A stretch of 64,000 nucleotides of DNA from Gigaspora rosea (GCA_003550325.1 QKWP01000441.1:193575-257574), one strand, 5' to 3'. Positions 35,635-48,996 are shown, counted from the stretch's first letter. Numbers and translations: made by a program. The notes: a model not told the origin generated them from the sequence alone.

Positions 35635-35880
35635 ATATTATGATAAATAGAACAAATGTATTACGATAGTTAAAACGAATGCATTGCGATAATTAGATGA
35701 ACATATTGTGACGAATGTAATGCAATAGTTAGTATAGGTGTAGCGTGATAATTAGTATAGGACGTAGAACAATAGTTAGTATAGGGACGTAATGGTAGCA
35801 TGATACTTTGGGTTATACTTTGGGACATAATATGATAATTAGCGGGCATAGCTCGATAATTAGTATATGACATGGTATAA
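35635..35880. repeat. Minisatellite, GATAATTAGTATAGG type
   Basis: About ten degenerate units containing GATAATTAGTATAGG or GATAGTTAGTATAGG, spaced 18-30 bp. Confidence 0.6.
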
Positions 35881-36053
35881 TAATTTTTTTATTTTTTTAT
35901 TTTATTTTAATTTTTTTTTAAATAAAAAAATGCTTGTACAATTATAAATAAATTTTAATGAATAATTATTGCATTATCGGGCAGATAAATCATGATGCAG
36001 ATGCATTAGTTTTGTATATTGATTATATATCGATTATTAACTATTATGGATAT

Positions 36054-36338
36054 TAGGGTTCCCAATTTGATTTGATCTTCAAATATTTGAATCAAATATT
36101 TGATCAAATTCAAATTCAAATTTGACTATATTTGATTTGATCAAATTCAAATATGGCCAAATTTGATTTGATTTGTCAAATATTTGATTTGATTTGAAAA
36201 TTACTATTAAAAATTCAAATTCAAATCAAATTCAAATTCAAATATTTGAATCAAATCAAATTCAAATTAGGGTCAATTTGATTTGATCAAATTCAAATTG
36301 ACTCAATATTTGATTTGATTTGAATTTGAGGAACCCTA
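36054..36338. mobile_element. hAT-like MITE E1 (CAAATATTTGA)
   Basis: Ends TAGGGTTCC and inverse GGAACCCTA, flanked by a perfect 8-bp duplication ATGGATAT (36046-36053, 36339-36346). The body is almost wholly TTTGATTTGA and CAAATATTTGA words in both orientations. Its left 85 bp recur at the end of the window (63915 onward). Non-coding, inserted in H2. Confidence 0.85.
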
Positions 36339-36959
36339 ATGGATATGTATCGATTATAATTACTATTAGTATATTGGTTATATATCGATTATTAACTATC
36401 ATGGATATATATTAATTATAATCACTATCAATAGAAATCAGCAGGGGTGCTAGTAATCGATATATATCTATATATAAAATTTGCCAATATAAATGAAAGA
36501 TATTCAGGTAACTGAGTATAAATTTAGATAGTACAACTAGCCTAGCATCGTAATAGAAAAATTGTAAAAATATAATAAGAAATACAAGACCTTAATAAAA
36601 ATCACCAACAGTGACTCTGAGTACTGTAGATTCTCCAAAATAGGCAACCCCCTAAAATAAGTAGCAACCCCTCTGATTTTTTTTAAAAATCTCAAAAAAT
36701 TTGTTAGCAGTTGCTATATATAAAACTTTTTTTACTAAGTAAACTAAAAAGGTCAATTAAGTAAACTTGTTCAGCGCATAAAACTACACTTATAGTAAAA
36801 ATTTGGTATCATTTGGACAACTTTTTATTAGTACATTTTTTCAATTTTTTCAAAAAATTTAATATTTCAAAAATAAGCAACTCCTCGTTTTTTCATATAA
36901 TTTTTTGGCCAAAAAGGTTGCTTATTTTTGGGAATATATAGTAAAACCCTGGGAAAATT

Positions 36960-37505
36960 TCAAAAAAAATTAATTAGTAAAATTTTATGAATCATAAAAT
37001 TTTATAGAATTTTATTAATAAAATTTTATAAAATCTTATAATACACAAATTTTTATTAATTAATTCTAACTTTATGTACTAAATAAACATATTTAGTATC
37101 TTAAAATGCATCAAATTAGCAGAGTTATTTTTATTTTATTTAAAATTTGAAGAATAGATGCATAGTTTTGGATTTTTGATCAAAAAAGTCAAATTTAAGT
37201 ACCTTTTCTCCAAATTTCAATAAAATAAAACCAATTTTGCTAATTTAATATATTTTTAGATTCTAAATAAGTTTATTTGTGCATGGAGTTAGAATTAATT
37301 AGTAAAATTTTGTGAATCATAAAATTTTATAGAATTTTATTAATAAAATTCTATGAAGTCTTATAATTTACAACTTTTACTAATTTAATGCACTAAGTAA
37401 ACTTGTACAGCATCTAAAAACATATCAAATCGGCAGAGTTATTTTTATTTTACTTGAAATTTAAAGAATAGATGCATAATTGATCAAAAAAATCAAATTT
37501 AAATA
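36960..37505. repeat. Repeat family C block
   Basis: Two C periods with TTTTATTAATAAAATTTT near 37010 and TTTTATTAATAAAATTCT near 37336. It is cut at 37505 by a family D terminus. Confidence 0.65.
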
Positions 37506-37745
37506 GGACCCAGGATATCTCTCATATAGGTCATAACTGATCTGCATGAATTTAGACAATTTTGCTACCCCTAAAATCAAGTAAATTTGCTAAAAGTTGA
37601 ATTATTACATATAAATTTTATAGTAATTTGCTAAAAACTAAATTATAACATTTCTATCGGGTAAATAAATATGGTGTATATCTGCACAGATTTTTTAAAA
37701 ACATAATTATTAAAAATCTATGCATATCTGAGACCCTGCTGTTGG
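37506..37745. mobile_element. Short family D element
   Basis: The left end is GGACCCAGGATATCTCTCAT then ATAGGTCATAAC. The right end, reversed, is GGGTCTCAGATATGCATAG. The interior ACCCCTAAAATCAAGTAAAT recurs inverted at 41865-41890. About 240 bp; non-coding. Confidence 0.6.
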
Positions 37746-37899
37746 TCAGCAAAAAAAAATTTTTTGCAACACAAATTATATTAGATCTTATACAAATTTG
37801 TGCAAAGTAACAACTAGTACCAATTTCCGATCACATGTGAAATCAACAAGATACTGTAATAATTACCCAATTTCTTTAATTAGTACAATTATATAATTT

Positions 37900-38810
37900 T
37901 ATATAATTTTTTTATTACCCAATCTTATAATTACAAAATTTTTTAATTTTTATAGCATGATTATTTACAAAAAAAAAAAAATCAACTAATTCTAACAACC
38001 CAACTATTAATACTACAATTGCCAAGACCAGCTAACTAAAAATGATATATCGATGTATTGATAACAAGCTTCAAGAACTACAACTACTATTAATTTCAAG
38101 ACTAAATACAATGTATTGATATATCGAAAACATGCTCCAAGAACAACAATACTGAAGGTTCAAACAATAATGATGCTAAAGGTGCAAGAACACTAATAAA
38201 GGCCACAACAACACCAAAATGATATATGAAGCAAAATCTAGAAAATAAAAAGAATTAGTTTAAAAAACAATAACAAAGCAACTACTAAACAAATGATTTA
38301 GAAAAAGAATTAGTCCAAAACCTCTATTAAATGGCAAAGATAAAATTCCTAACATTACTGAAACGACGAAAGTCTATAATCAAGAAATCTCTAATAACAA
38401 AGAAAAAAATACAAGAAAGGTCGACTCTATTGGTGAAGCACTGAAATAGGCAGCTCTAGCGACAAAAACCCTACAAAATAATCCCTAAAACAAAACTTTT
38501 GTACACAATATAAACAAAATACAAAATTTAAAAACAAAAGAAAGAAATCTGTATACTTACCTGAAAATCCAAAGTCCACAAGTGCCAAAAACAAAGAAAT
38601 ACAAAGAAAGGCACTAGAATTAGTAACACCGTCGACAAAGAACAACTACCAGAATGGACAACTCCAATAACGAAAATGAATTGAACCCAAAAATTAAAAA
38701 AAAAAATTAAAAGAATTAATTAACTGATAAAAGTAAATTTAATAAAAGAAAAAATTATACTTATCTTGTGTAATATAATTATCACCAATTTAAAAAAAGA
38801 ACTGTTTATA
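37900..38810. other. A-rich stretch, no gene
   Basis: Imperfect short direct repeats such as GATATATCGATGTATTGATA (38044) and GTATTGATATATCGAAAACA (38112) recall the TATCGAT words of family H. It may be part of a degraded H relative. No coding frame of normal composition was found. Confidence 0.4.
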
Positions 38811-38827
38811 ATAATAGATAAAAAATA

Positions 38828-39535
38828 GGGTGTGGCGCCTTAGAGAAGTGGTCAAGGTGTCACCCCCCAAGCGGCAGGTTGACAGTTCGAATCCCACTGG
38901 CGACGTTTTGAAGTTAAATCTGCGTTCGGTGATTGTGGCTTATGAGCGGTTGGGTGCTAAACCTGTAACCTTGGTTCCACCATCTTGAATGGGAGCCTGC
39001 GGGCGCAATGATGTATGTGTTACATCGCAAATCCAGGGAACCGGAAAAAACCCACAAGAACCCGTTTGGCAAGACCCGAGTTAGGAGGTAGTGAAAATCG
39101 GTCCTACGGTATGCACCAGAGAAGGCGGATACTACGATCGGAACGAACCTAATAAGGGCAGGTAGCCTCGGTTACCAAATCCGGGCAATGGTACATGTAT
39201 GGGACATGAAATTTGTTCCGGTAGGCTCTTGTGCGAGGGTAAAGTAGCCCTTAGGTCGTCGAATTTAAAAGGGTTGTGGCCCACAATATCTGCATTAAAT
39301 GTAGTGCGTCGGTAGTAATAGGAGGACCATGAACCAGAGGGTTTAAATAGACAATTCCCGTAGTTGGGTTGTAGGTATGGCAGCTAGTGTAGAACCTTCG
39401 GGCGGACTACTTAAATTAGGCACCAAAAGTGCACGTGTGGCTAGTTGTATCCTCATTCATGTAACAAATATTACGTCACTATAACTCATAATAAAATCCC
39501 GGCCATAGCACACGGCCTCTAAACTTAAAAAAAAA
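38828..39535 (+). mobile_element. tRNA-headed SINE, copy 2
   Basis: Head GGGTGTGGCGCCTTAGAGAA then GTGGTCAAGG (A-box region, leucine/serine-tRNA-like) and AGTTCGAATCCC (B box). The 3' part has GTAGTTGGGTTGTAGGTATG, CCTTCGGGCGGACTACTTAA and TAATAAAATCCCGGCCATA before the polyA. A perfect 17-bp duplication ATAATAGATAAAAAATA flanks it (38811-38827, 39536-39552). High similarity to the copy at 54749 suggests recent activity. Transcription would be by polymerase III. Confidence 0.9.
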
Positions 39536-39552
39536 ATAATAGATAAAAAATA

Positions 39553-40582
39553 AATCTGCTTGTTAAAAATAAATTATTAAATAAAACTATTGTTAAAATA
39601 AATTAAAAATAATTTAAAGAAAAATTTAAAAAAAATAATAAATAAATAAATAAATAAAAATAAATTAGAAGTTTAAATAAAAAAATAAAAAAAATTAAAT
39701 TAAATGAAAAGAAAAAAATCAAAAAAAATAATAATAATAATAAATGAAAAAAAAAGAAAAAAATAATAGACGAAAAAAATTATAAAAAATATAACCATAC
39801 AAATTATATCGCAATATTATGTGATACAATGATTTTGTGTACCTGCACTATTACACATTTGGTATTATTGTTTATTCAATTAGAGAATGATATAATCATA
39901 CCTGAAATTTTAAATAAAAAACATAACCAAAATAATTCTCTCTCTCCTTTGGCATAGTAGTCATATAAAATTTTCGTGAAAGTAAAAAGAGCAAGCTGAT
40001 ATTTTGATTTTTTTTGTCATGGCCTAATTTAATAAAGAATGAATTAAATAAACTCCTAAACAAGTGGAAACTAGATTTGTTAGATGCGCAATTTTAAAAT
40101 TTTAAAGTGCTAAAATATTACTTATTTGAACAAGAAAGTATTAAGTTCCATATTAGTTATAGCTTCTTTTAGCTTCCATATCAACTTGATTATCAAATCA
40201 ACTCTACCCCTTTTATAAGCTAGAATTAAAGTATACTATTTTGAAATCTACTTGTAATTTTATATCATGTGGTAGTGGTATATTACAAGGAATATGTGTG
40301 CTAGTAGTATAGTGATTATCTATTAATTGTTATTAATTTACTATTAAAAAAATCAAAAAAAAATTTAAAAAAATTATTCTGAATAAGTTCTCACATTTCA
40401 TATGATAATATTCATCTATGTTTGTAATATTCATAGCTGAATTATTAGAGTGATTGAAAAGCTTTGACCCAATAAACATTCCTTAACAAAAATGCAAAAT
40501 ATTTGGTAAAATTTTGCTTGCTATCTTTGCTTGTGTCACATGGCATGTGCAATAACATACTATTGTATTGTCACATGCATAG
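39553..40582. other. AT-rich stretch, nothing recognised
   Basis: Low-complexity A-rich DNA to about 39800 (AAATAAATAAATAAATAA and similar), then ordinary AT-rich DNA. No termini, frames or repeats shared with other parts were noticed. Confidence 0.5.
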
Positions 40583-41947
40583 GACCCCAGACATCTCTGA
40601 TATATGTCATATTTTTTTTTAACAAATTGCAGAAAATTTGGTCTGAGGTCCAAATTTAAGTTTTAGCAAATTGAGATTAATTTTAAAAAAGGTTATATAA
40701 AGCATTTTGGCAAATTACAGCAATTTATGCATGTAATATTTTATTTTTAGCAAATTACCTGCATTTTGCAAGAATCATACCCAAAAATAAAGCTATCTCA
40801 TTTTTTGTACTACTATAATTTTTAAAAATTTAAGATGCTTAATTTTGAATTTTTTTGATCAAAAAATCCAAAATTAAGCATTTTCTCTTAAATTTTCAAG
40901 AAATATAAAAGTAAATATGCCGGAATAATGTATTTTTATGTGCTGAACAAGTTTTCTTAGGGCACAATGTTAGAATCAATTAGTAAAATTTGGAGAATCA
41001 TAGAATTTTTTAGTATTTTTATTAATAAAATTATATAAAATATTATAATTCTCCAAATTTTACTAATTGATTCTAACATTGTGCCCTAAGAAAACTTGTT
41101 CAGCACATAAAAATACATTATTCTGGCATATTTAATTTTATATTTCTTGAAAATTTAAGAGAAGATGCTTAATTTTGGATTTTTTGATCAAAAAATCCAA
41201 AATTAAGCATCTTCTCTTAAATTTTCAAGAAATATAAAATTAAATATGCCAGAATAATGTATTTTTATGTGCTGAACAAGTTTTCTTAGGGCACAATGTT
41301 AGAATCAATTAGTAAAATTTGAAGAATCATAGAATTTTTTAGTATTTTTATTAATAAAATTATATAAAATATTATAATTCTCCAAATTTTACTAATTGAT
41401 TCTAACATTGTGCCCTAAGAAAACTTGTTCAGCACATAAAAATACATTATTCCGGCATATTTAATTTTATATTTCTTGAAAATTTAAGAGAAGATGCTTA
41501 ATTTTGGATTTTTTGATCAAAAAATCCAAAATTAAGCATCTTCTCTTAAATTTTCAAGAAATATAAAATTAAATATGCCGGAATAATGTATTTTTATGTG
41601 CTGAACAAGTTTTCTTAGGGCACAATGTTAGAATCAATTAGTAAAATTTGGAGAATTATAATATTTTATATAATTTTATTAATAAAAATACTAAAAAATT
41701 CTATGATTCTCCAAATTTTACTAATTGATTCTAACTTTATGCTCTAAGAAAATTTGTTCAGCACTCAAAAATATATATATTATTTTGATTTATAAAAATA
41801 GATGTGATAATTTAGTTTTTAGCAAATTACTAAAAATTTATATGTAATAATTGAATTTTCAGCAAATTTACTTGATTTTAGGGGTAGCAAAAACCTCCAA
41901 ATTCATGCAGATCATTTATGACCTATATAGAGATATCCGGAGTCCTA
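40583..41947. mobile_element. Family D element holding a palindrome array
   Basis: The left terminus is GGACCCCAGACATCTCTGAT. The right, reversed, is GGACTCCGGATATCTCTATA. The parts next to the termini (40600-40800, 41780-41940) share GCAAATTACTAAAAATTTAT-type text with the D copy at 37506. The centre is occupied by the tandem palindrome array. No clear 9-bp duplication was found here. Confidence 0.55.
40800..41775. repeat. Tandem array of near-perfect palindromes
   Basis: About 2.5 units of roughly 370 bp. Each unit has two dyad centres: TTTTTTGATCAAAAAATCC and TTTTTATTAATAAAATTAT. These are joined by TTGTGCCCTAAGAAAACTTG or its inverse and by AATATGCCGGAATAATGTAT. Copies differ at only a few positions (e.g. 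GGCATA with CCGG or CTGG context), so the array is young. It is a derivative of repeat family C. Confidence 0.85.
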
Positions 41948-42064
41948 TATTCATTGTGTTCTCAAAAGTTACTTTAGTCAATTTCGGATCGATTAGTCTT
42001 TCAACAAAAAAAAATTTATCATATATTTACTTTTCTTCCAATTATTTTAGCAAGCAAATTTGCC

Positions 42065-42269
42065 TGCTTAACTCAAATGGTTTAAGAGATAGCCTAAAAA
42101 TATATTAAATTGGCTATATTGTTTTTATTTATTTAAAATTTGAAGAAAAGATGCTTAAATTTGACTTTTTTGATTAAAAATCCAAAATTATGTATCTATT
42201 CTCTAAATTTCAAGAAAAATAAAAATAAATCTACTAATTTGATATATTTTTAAGTACTGAACATGTTTA
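42065..42269. repeat. Repeat C, left flank of the LINE
   Basis: A C segment ends TTTTTAAGTACTGAACATGT at 42269. The missing continuation (TACTTAGTGTATAAAGTTA) resumes at 56214, on the far side of the LINE. The last 15 bases (TACTGAACATGTTTA) are the LINE's target duplication. Confidence 0.8.
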
Positions 42270-45200
42270 TTTTTTTTTAATGTTAAAGGTGAGACCATGC
42301 TTTTATCTTTATTAGATTTAATAAAAACTTTTTATATAGCTAAAAACTTTCATTGCTTAAATCTATTGTTAAGAGCAAAAATTTAGACATATATCTAAAT
42401 ACAATTTAAACACTTATCTGTGGCCTAAACCTACCAGAGTGGCCAAAACTCACCTAAATTTGGTTATAAAGAAGAATGTTAGAGAAGTATATTGAGTATT
42501 TAATCCATTTAGGAAGCCATGTTTCAATTTTATGAATAGATGTTTGTATAGTAAGTTCATTGTTATTAGAAGAAGTATTTAGAAGTGTATAAATTAGTGG
42601 GATATTATTTTGCGAGGGTTGTAGAGGTATAAATTGGTTTTGAGATCTAAAAATACAGTAGAGAATCCAAATCTTTGTATAGATTTGTTCATTAATATTA
42701 ATAAATATTTAATAGTAAGAGAACTTGCAGACTTGATAGATAATATATATAGGCACCTTTCTCTAATCTGAACTTCTCTAAACTGAACACTATTAAACTC
42801 TCTCTAAACTGAACAAAATCTTTTAGAACATTTGTAAATTTTATTATAAAGTTCAGATAAGCCATATATAACTTTTTGAAAACTGAACATTTTCAAATTT
42901 TTACATAGTAAAAAAAAGCAGTTCTAGCAGTTCAGATTAAAGAGAGTTGACTATATTCATATATTGTATTTATAATTTTAAAAGAAATAAAACCAGATAA
43001 AGTAAAAAATAGTGAGGTCTATTTAAAAAGTAGTGAATCTGGAAGCTATTCAAATTTATAATTTGAAAATAAAGTTTTTAGCATTAGCTTGTGAAGTTTC
43101 AAGTTTGCTAGGACTCTAATAAATTCTGTATAATATTAAATAGTAGATCAGAAGTAGGACAGATAGCCCAATGTAATGTATCACTTGCATTGTAGCAAAT
43201 ATGGCAAGTATTAGGGTATGCTGGATTTCTTTTGTGCAAAATGTGTGGGCTGGAAGATCATCTAAAAGTATTTTAACTCTAAATGATTGGAGTGCTAAAG
43301 ATTGAAAACTGTGAGAAAAATTACAGATTTTTTGATTGTTGTTGATATAGAGCCAGAAGGCATTTCAGTTAATATACTAGAAAATTGCTATTCATTGCTA
43401 GAAGCGCTTTTGTGATAACCAAAGTACTATTATGTGCATAGCATATTGTTCTTATACTACGCCAGATAGGAAGTTCAATAGGAAATTCATCAAGATTAAG
43501 AGTATACTGGGGTTGCATATATTGTATAGATTGAAAATAAGGTAAGGTGCAACTTTGGTGGCTATGTGCTAATTGATTAGCTTTATTATTGAATTTATCA
43601 TTTTGGTGTACAGTAACTTTATGAAATTTAATATTAAGGTTGTATGATTTTGCAAAGTTTAATAGTATATTCCAAATAGACCAATATGAAATATCTGAGG
43701 ATTTTGAAAATGGTATAGTGTTAATGAGATTGTTGTACAGTATTTGGAGATTACAAATTGGGAATCTGTAAAAACTTGAATATTACAGTTTTTAAGAGCA
43801 GTACAAATTGCAAATAAGATTGCAATAATTTAGCTTTAAAAGAACAAGACCAGAATTTAGTTTGTGCTTGAAAGGTATATTTAATAGATGCATTATGTAG
43901 CTGTATTCACCTTATGCCCATAGAGTATTGAGAACTGCCAAGATTAAGAACAGACCCATTAGTGTAGAATATAAGTTTATTTAAATTGCAATTTTGGTTA
44001 GCAATTGATTGTAGAGTATCAAGTGCAGTACTAGATTAAAATATAGAAGGAATTGATGCAAGAAAAATTACAATATTTGGTAAAGATGGGATGTGAGTAG
44101 GGTTTCTGTATGCAATAGAGTAGATAAGATCTAAATGATTAGCATTTAAATTAATTGATTTGTCAGAATTAACTCTGCCAAAGAATTTTGTAGCGTGGCT
44201 AGTAGATATAAGAATAGTACATCTATTTGCAATAGTATTTAAATTAAGAGAACAATTATAGTATAGAGATGTAGTAATAGGTGCCAATGGATATAAATTT
44301 GCAAATTCTTCTTCAATAGAACATTGCCAATAGGTTATAAATATATGGTCTAAAGTAGTAGGTTTATGGCATACTTTGTCTAATATAATTTGATTATCCA
44401 AAGTTGTAATTAGCCATAGCTTGGTATATTTAAAAGAATGTCTAGTAGTGTAACTATAATAGTTGGTCTGAGCTAAATTAAAGTATAAATATATAGTTCG
44501 CTCATATGAATGGCTAGTAATTTTGTCTTCTAACCAGGTAAACTATAAAAAAGTTCTTCCTTTTGGAATTTTGTTAAGTCTAGGTGAAATATGTTTCCAG
44601 TCAAGTAGATATAAGTTATTAAAAGTTGTGAGTTGTTTCAAGAAAAGGAGATGATAGTATTGAATTTGTTTTTTAAAAGTAGAGTATTTGGGTATAAGGA
44701 TAAAATGGATTCTAGAGATATTGATCCTTCTTTGATTGTAAAAGGAATGTTCCAGTTTATATTAGGATTAATTATACAGTTAAGATATTTAACAGTAAAA
44801 TAACTTTAAAGTTTGTTGTATATTTGTTGGGTTCATCAATTACTGGGTTGGGATATGAGAAGAGACTAATAGGTGACCAAAGATTGTTTTGAATTTGCTG
44901 AATATGAATGTGGGTTGTAGTTTCAAGTAGATCATTATTGTTTAATCGTTTAATAAAATTAGATATATGGTGCTAAAGTTGAATATCCTAGATATTTTTG
45001 ATATTATATATTTGAGGATATAGAAGTGTACTAGTAGAAATAATACGACTAAGTTTAGCTTTGTGTTTAACTAAATCTAAATGGTGCTTAAGAATTTTAT
45101 TACATATTGATTTGTTAATAACTATATTTTGTAATTGATATTCAATAGTAGGAATAATAATAGTATTAATGATATATTTAGCTTGAGTATCAGTAATCTG

Positions 45201-46156
45201 TTTTGTTTTGACAATATTAATAAGCTGAGAAAACTCATTTAATATTAGTTGTATTTGTTTGGTTTGCTTATTGTCAAGTGTAAAACAACATCCAAAAATT
45301 TGAATAGTTGTTGAGATGGCCAAAGAGACATAGATTGGTTGTTAAAGGTTATAGAAGAATAATGCTATTAGTTGATAAAATTGATTTGGATAGATTAACT
45401 TGAATGTTTGCTATAGTATAGAAGAATTCAGCAATTGAAATTATATTTGCAAGCTCATTGCAATCCACAAAGTATCATCTATATAGGCTAATACTAAGCA
45501 GTGTGTTTTACTTTTTTTTAGTATAGCTTTTAAGATTAGTCAACCAAGAGGTTTCAGCAGTATAGCCTAATGAGTTAGTATGAACATAGGTAATAAGAGG
45601 ATCATAATAAATCCTCTATAAAAGAAGAGTAATAGTTTCATTTTGATCAATACCATTTTGAACCTGGTAAGGTGAAGTAAGACCAAAATTAGTAATAACT
45701 TGGTTTTGTCTATCAACTAGTAAGTCAGTAAGAATACTAATAATACTAGTTGGTAAAACAAGTTGATAAAGGGCTTGTTTAAGTAGAATAAAGTTTACAG
45801 AATCATAGGCTTTGCTCATATTTTGTGAAAGAATTCAAATTTCTTTGTGATTGCAATTAATCTCTTCTACTAAGTTGTTTAAAATATATATAGGAATAGA
45901 TGTACTATTGCCTGGGAGGGCTTTATAGTTGTAGGGTAATAGAATAGAGTATTGTGAGAATAATTGATTAAGTCAATTGACAAGAATTTTGGTATATAAT
46001 TTTTGTATATATTTAATAAGACTAATAGGACGTGTAAGATTTAAATTGCCTTCAAATATGTTGTTTTTAGAAATAGAAAAGATTCCTTCCTGCTTTTATA
46101 GTTTGGAAATATGGCCTTCAGAAAGGCACCAATTGAATAAAGCAGTAAGTGAGATA
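42270..46156 (-). pseudogene. LINE reverse transcriptase and RNase H part
   Basis: Read on the minus strand, the palm motif A appears as MSKAYDSVNF near 45800-45829, followed by the segment NGIDQNETITLLL (cf. GIDQGETISPLL). Motif C, AYIDDTLWIA, is in a neighbouring frame near 45459-45488. The thumb and connection region is the open piece 44988-45323 (ITDTQAKYIINTIIIPTIEY). An RNase H-like domain begins FYTNGSVLNLGSSQYSMGI near 43985, with TNGS in place of TDGS, followed by a KAKLLQ helix. A C-terminal zinc-binding stretch CHICYNASDTLHWAICP lies near 43150-43210. RT copies RNA into DNA at the nicked target; RNase H removes the template. Frames change repeatedly, so it is inactive. Confidence 0.85.
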
Positions 46157-46249
46157 GGACCCCAAGCTATTAGTATATAGGTCAGTAAACTAGATGCATA
46201 GCCAACTTAATAACTTTTTTGGATGTAAGATCTTAGATTGCTTAGAAAT

Positions 46250-47195
46250 TAGTGATTTTGGCCGATATGAAATAGTCGGCTAAGCCAAAAATTTTTGGCT
46301 TAGCTGGTCGATTTTTTCAAAATCGGCTAATCGATTTTTATTTTTCCCAAAAATAGAAAATATAATTTATGCATATTACGCACAAAAACAGGTTTTTTTC
46401 ATCAATGAATACCCTCGGGCACTTAAAGCAGGTTTACAAATTGCCAAAAATATCTCTCCTTTCTGGCATCATAATTTATAACAATTGTAAAGTGTAACTT
46501 TAAATGTGTGCTATTATTAAAATCATCAGGCACAGGAAATTTTATTAAAATGGGAATATTCGATGATTACATTTCCATTAATAGATTTTTTTAACGATAA
46601 TATGTAGTTATAATATTATTCAATCTGATGTAGCATGAGAATACTGCCATATAAGAATTGACGAAAGGTTCATAATTTAAATGTATCCATTAATCATATT
46701 TGGATACATTGTTTATAATTAAATTTGTGCTATACCCAAAATAAATTAGTTAATTTAGAAAAAGCACGTACAAATATAAACATGCATAATAATGATAGAA
46801 TTAAATAACTTATCTAGGAATTGGTCAATGTAGTTGTGTATTTTGTCCCGCGTTATTTTGTCCTTCTTGACACCTTGCACTAGAAATATCTCAGTAATGA
46901 GAATTTGTTTTTATACAGAAAAAATAAAGTTAAATGAATATTAAAAAAAAACATTAAATAAACGCTTATTAAATCTCGATAATTCTGACTTTTATTTCGT
47001 TTTTTAGCATTACAGTTGGGCACATTACAGCATTAATAAACAATGTATAAGCGATCTATCAGCTATCTGCTATATAAATGTAACATATCTGGTCATGTGA
47101 TTGAGACCCGATTAGGAAATCGGCTAAGCCGACTAAGCTGACCAAAATTTATTAGCTAAGCTTAGCCGATAAATTTTGATCGGCCAAAATCACTA
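46250..47195. mobile_element. hAT-like element J (CGGCTAAGC)
   Basis: Ends TAGTGATTTTGGCCGAT and the same reversed, with a perfect 8-bp duplication TTAGAAAT (46242-46249, 47196-47203). Both subterminal zones repeat GGCTTAGC, GTCGGCTAAGCC and AATCGGCTAA words in both orientations. The 946-bp interior has no coding frame. Confidence 0.85.
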
Positions 47196-48236
47196 TTAGA
47201 AATCAACAAAATTTTAAAAAAAGTTAGATATTCTATTTGCATATTTTTTAACTAAATTTAAAACAGTTAGAGATTGCAAATGCTTATTTTTGGTACCAAT
47301 AGGGCATGGTTTACTACCATAGATTTCTAAAAATAAGCTATCTTTTTTTAGATTTAAAAAATCAGAAGTTTATTTTGAAGTATTATAACTTTTTAAGGAA
47401 TTTGTACACAATAAGGAGGTAGCTTATTTTAGAGATATAAAAGTCTAAATAGGTTTATTTATCTCAATGTTTACTTTTAAAATTTATTTCACGTACTAAT
47501 ACGTATTCAAATGTAAATAAATACAAACAAATACCTTTTTTATTATTATAATAATAATATAAATTAATTTTTAATTTTAAAAGTCATTGTAAGAGATCTA
47601 ATAATCCAAATTTAACAATTTTGGTGCCATTCAAATTGTCTCATCGAGACGAATCGAATGGTACCAAAATCATTAAATTTAGATCACTATAGCACGAGAT
47701 ATTAATAATTTTAACTTTTTATAAAATCTTAATGATTTTGATAACCAGTGATCCAAATTTAATGATTTTGGTACCATTCGATTCGTCTCGATGAGACAGT
47801 TCTAATGGTACCAAAATCATCAAGATCTGGTCACTAGATCACAAAATATCCACGAAAACATTTTTAACGCAATTTTATATAGTATAACAATCTTAATATA
47901 AATTGCGTTACAAAAGTTTTTCATAGATATCTTGTGATCTAGTTATCCGATTTTGATGATTTTGGTACCATTAGAACCATTTCATCGAGACGAATCGAAT
48001 GGCACCAAAATTGTTAAATTTAGATTACTGTAGCACAATATATTAATAATTTTGTAATTTTTATAAAATCTTAACGATCTTAATAACTAGTAATCCAAAT
48101 TTGATGATTTTGGTTCTATTCGACTCGTCTCGATGAGACGGTTCTAATGGTATCAAAATCATCAAAATCGGATTACTAGATCACAAGATATCTACGAAAA
48201 CGTTTTGTAACGTAATTTTATATAGTGTAATATATT

Positions 48237-48945
48237 GACTTTTAGGCAAGAAACTATATTACTTGACTTAACGTATCAGAGAATAAGAAATGTATACAAT
48301 ATCAAAGAAGTCAATAATAAAAGATAATAAATTCAAAAAAAATTGAATAATACTAAAGAAAATAATATATCAACAAGGAATAAATGAGAATAATAATTCA
48401 ATCAAATAAATAACCAAGAAAATAAAGGTCCCTTATACAATGGATAAAGGATCAATGAATATAAAGGCGATGGCTTTATATTTTAAAGGATAATATCAGT
48501 TTATTAAATATAAGATTTTAAGTACAAATATTTTTATAAATGAAAAGAATTAAAGAACAGAACCTCCTCTGTCTTGGGAGAAAAGACAGGGTTTATATAT
48601 CTGTAAAAACTCACAATAATGTATTAAGATAATGTTCTAATATAACGTACTAAGATAACGTATTAAGATAACGTAATAAGATATCGTACTAAGATATCGA
48701 ACTAAGATAACGTACTATGATAACATACTAAGATAACGTACTATGATAACGTACTATGATAACGTACTAAGATATTATACTATTATAGGAGTTATAGTGA
48801 AAATGGTTCCTTTTTAAGAACGGAGAAAAGTGTTTTTACTAAAATTAATATTACAGATTTGATTGGTTCAATAAAATTTATACTATTCTTAATATTTATT
48901 CAATATTTTCCTAATACTAATATTTGAAATTTATGCTAATATAAC
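48237..48945. repeat. Insert in dyad repeat, possibly a solo LTR
   Basis: About 0.7 kb separates two parts of the dyad fold-back. TAATAT occurs at both borders. It has a polymerase II-like GGTTTATATATCTG and a 14-bp minisatellite (48615-48785). These traits could fit a lone LTR fossil, but canonical ends were not established and no internal region is present. It could equally be another MITE. Confidence 0.3.
48615..48785. repeat. Minisatellite ACGTACTAAGATA
   Basis: About 11 units of 13-15 bp, consensus AACGTACTAAGAT, with variants TATGAT and TATTAAGAT. Confidence 0.8.
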
Positions 48946-48996
48946 AATAGTATAACAATCTTTATATAAATTGCGTTATAAACGTTTTTCGTAGAT

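Larger units (their letters stand above)
34800..36487. mobile_element. Element H2, left end unresolved
   Basis: The right end, reversed, reads AAATTTTATATATAGATATA then TATCGATTACTAGCAC, matching the left end of H1 (50772). Inside are a T-rich region, two minisatellites (34917-35065, 35635-35880) and TATATATCGATTATTAACTA repeats. It was later interrupted by E1 (36054-36338). The left boundary is not visible and the start given is approximate. Confidence 0.45.

Noticed and set aside
38828-38905. A functional tRNA gene
   Set aside because: A and B boxes are present but the acceptor and T stems do not pair properly, and the same head begins three other polyA-tailed copies; it is a SINE head.
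40800-41775. CRISPR-like array
   Set aside because: Units are long palindromes without unique spacers, in a eukaryotic genome.
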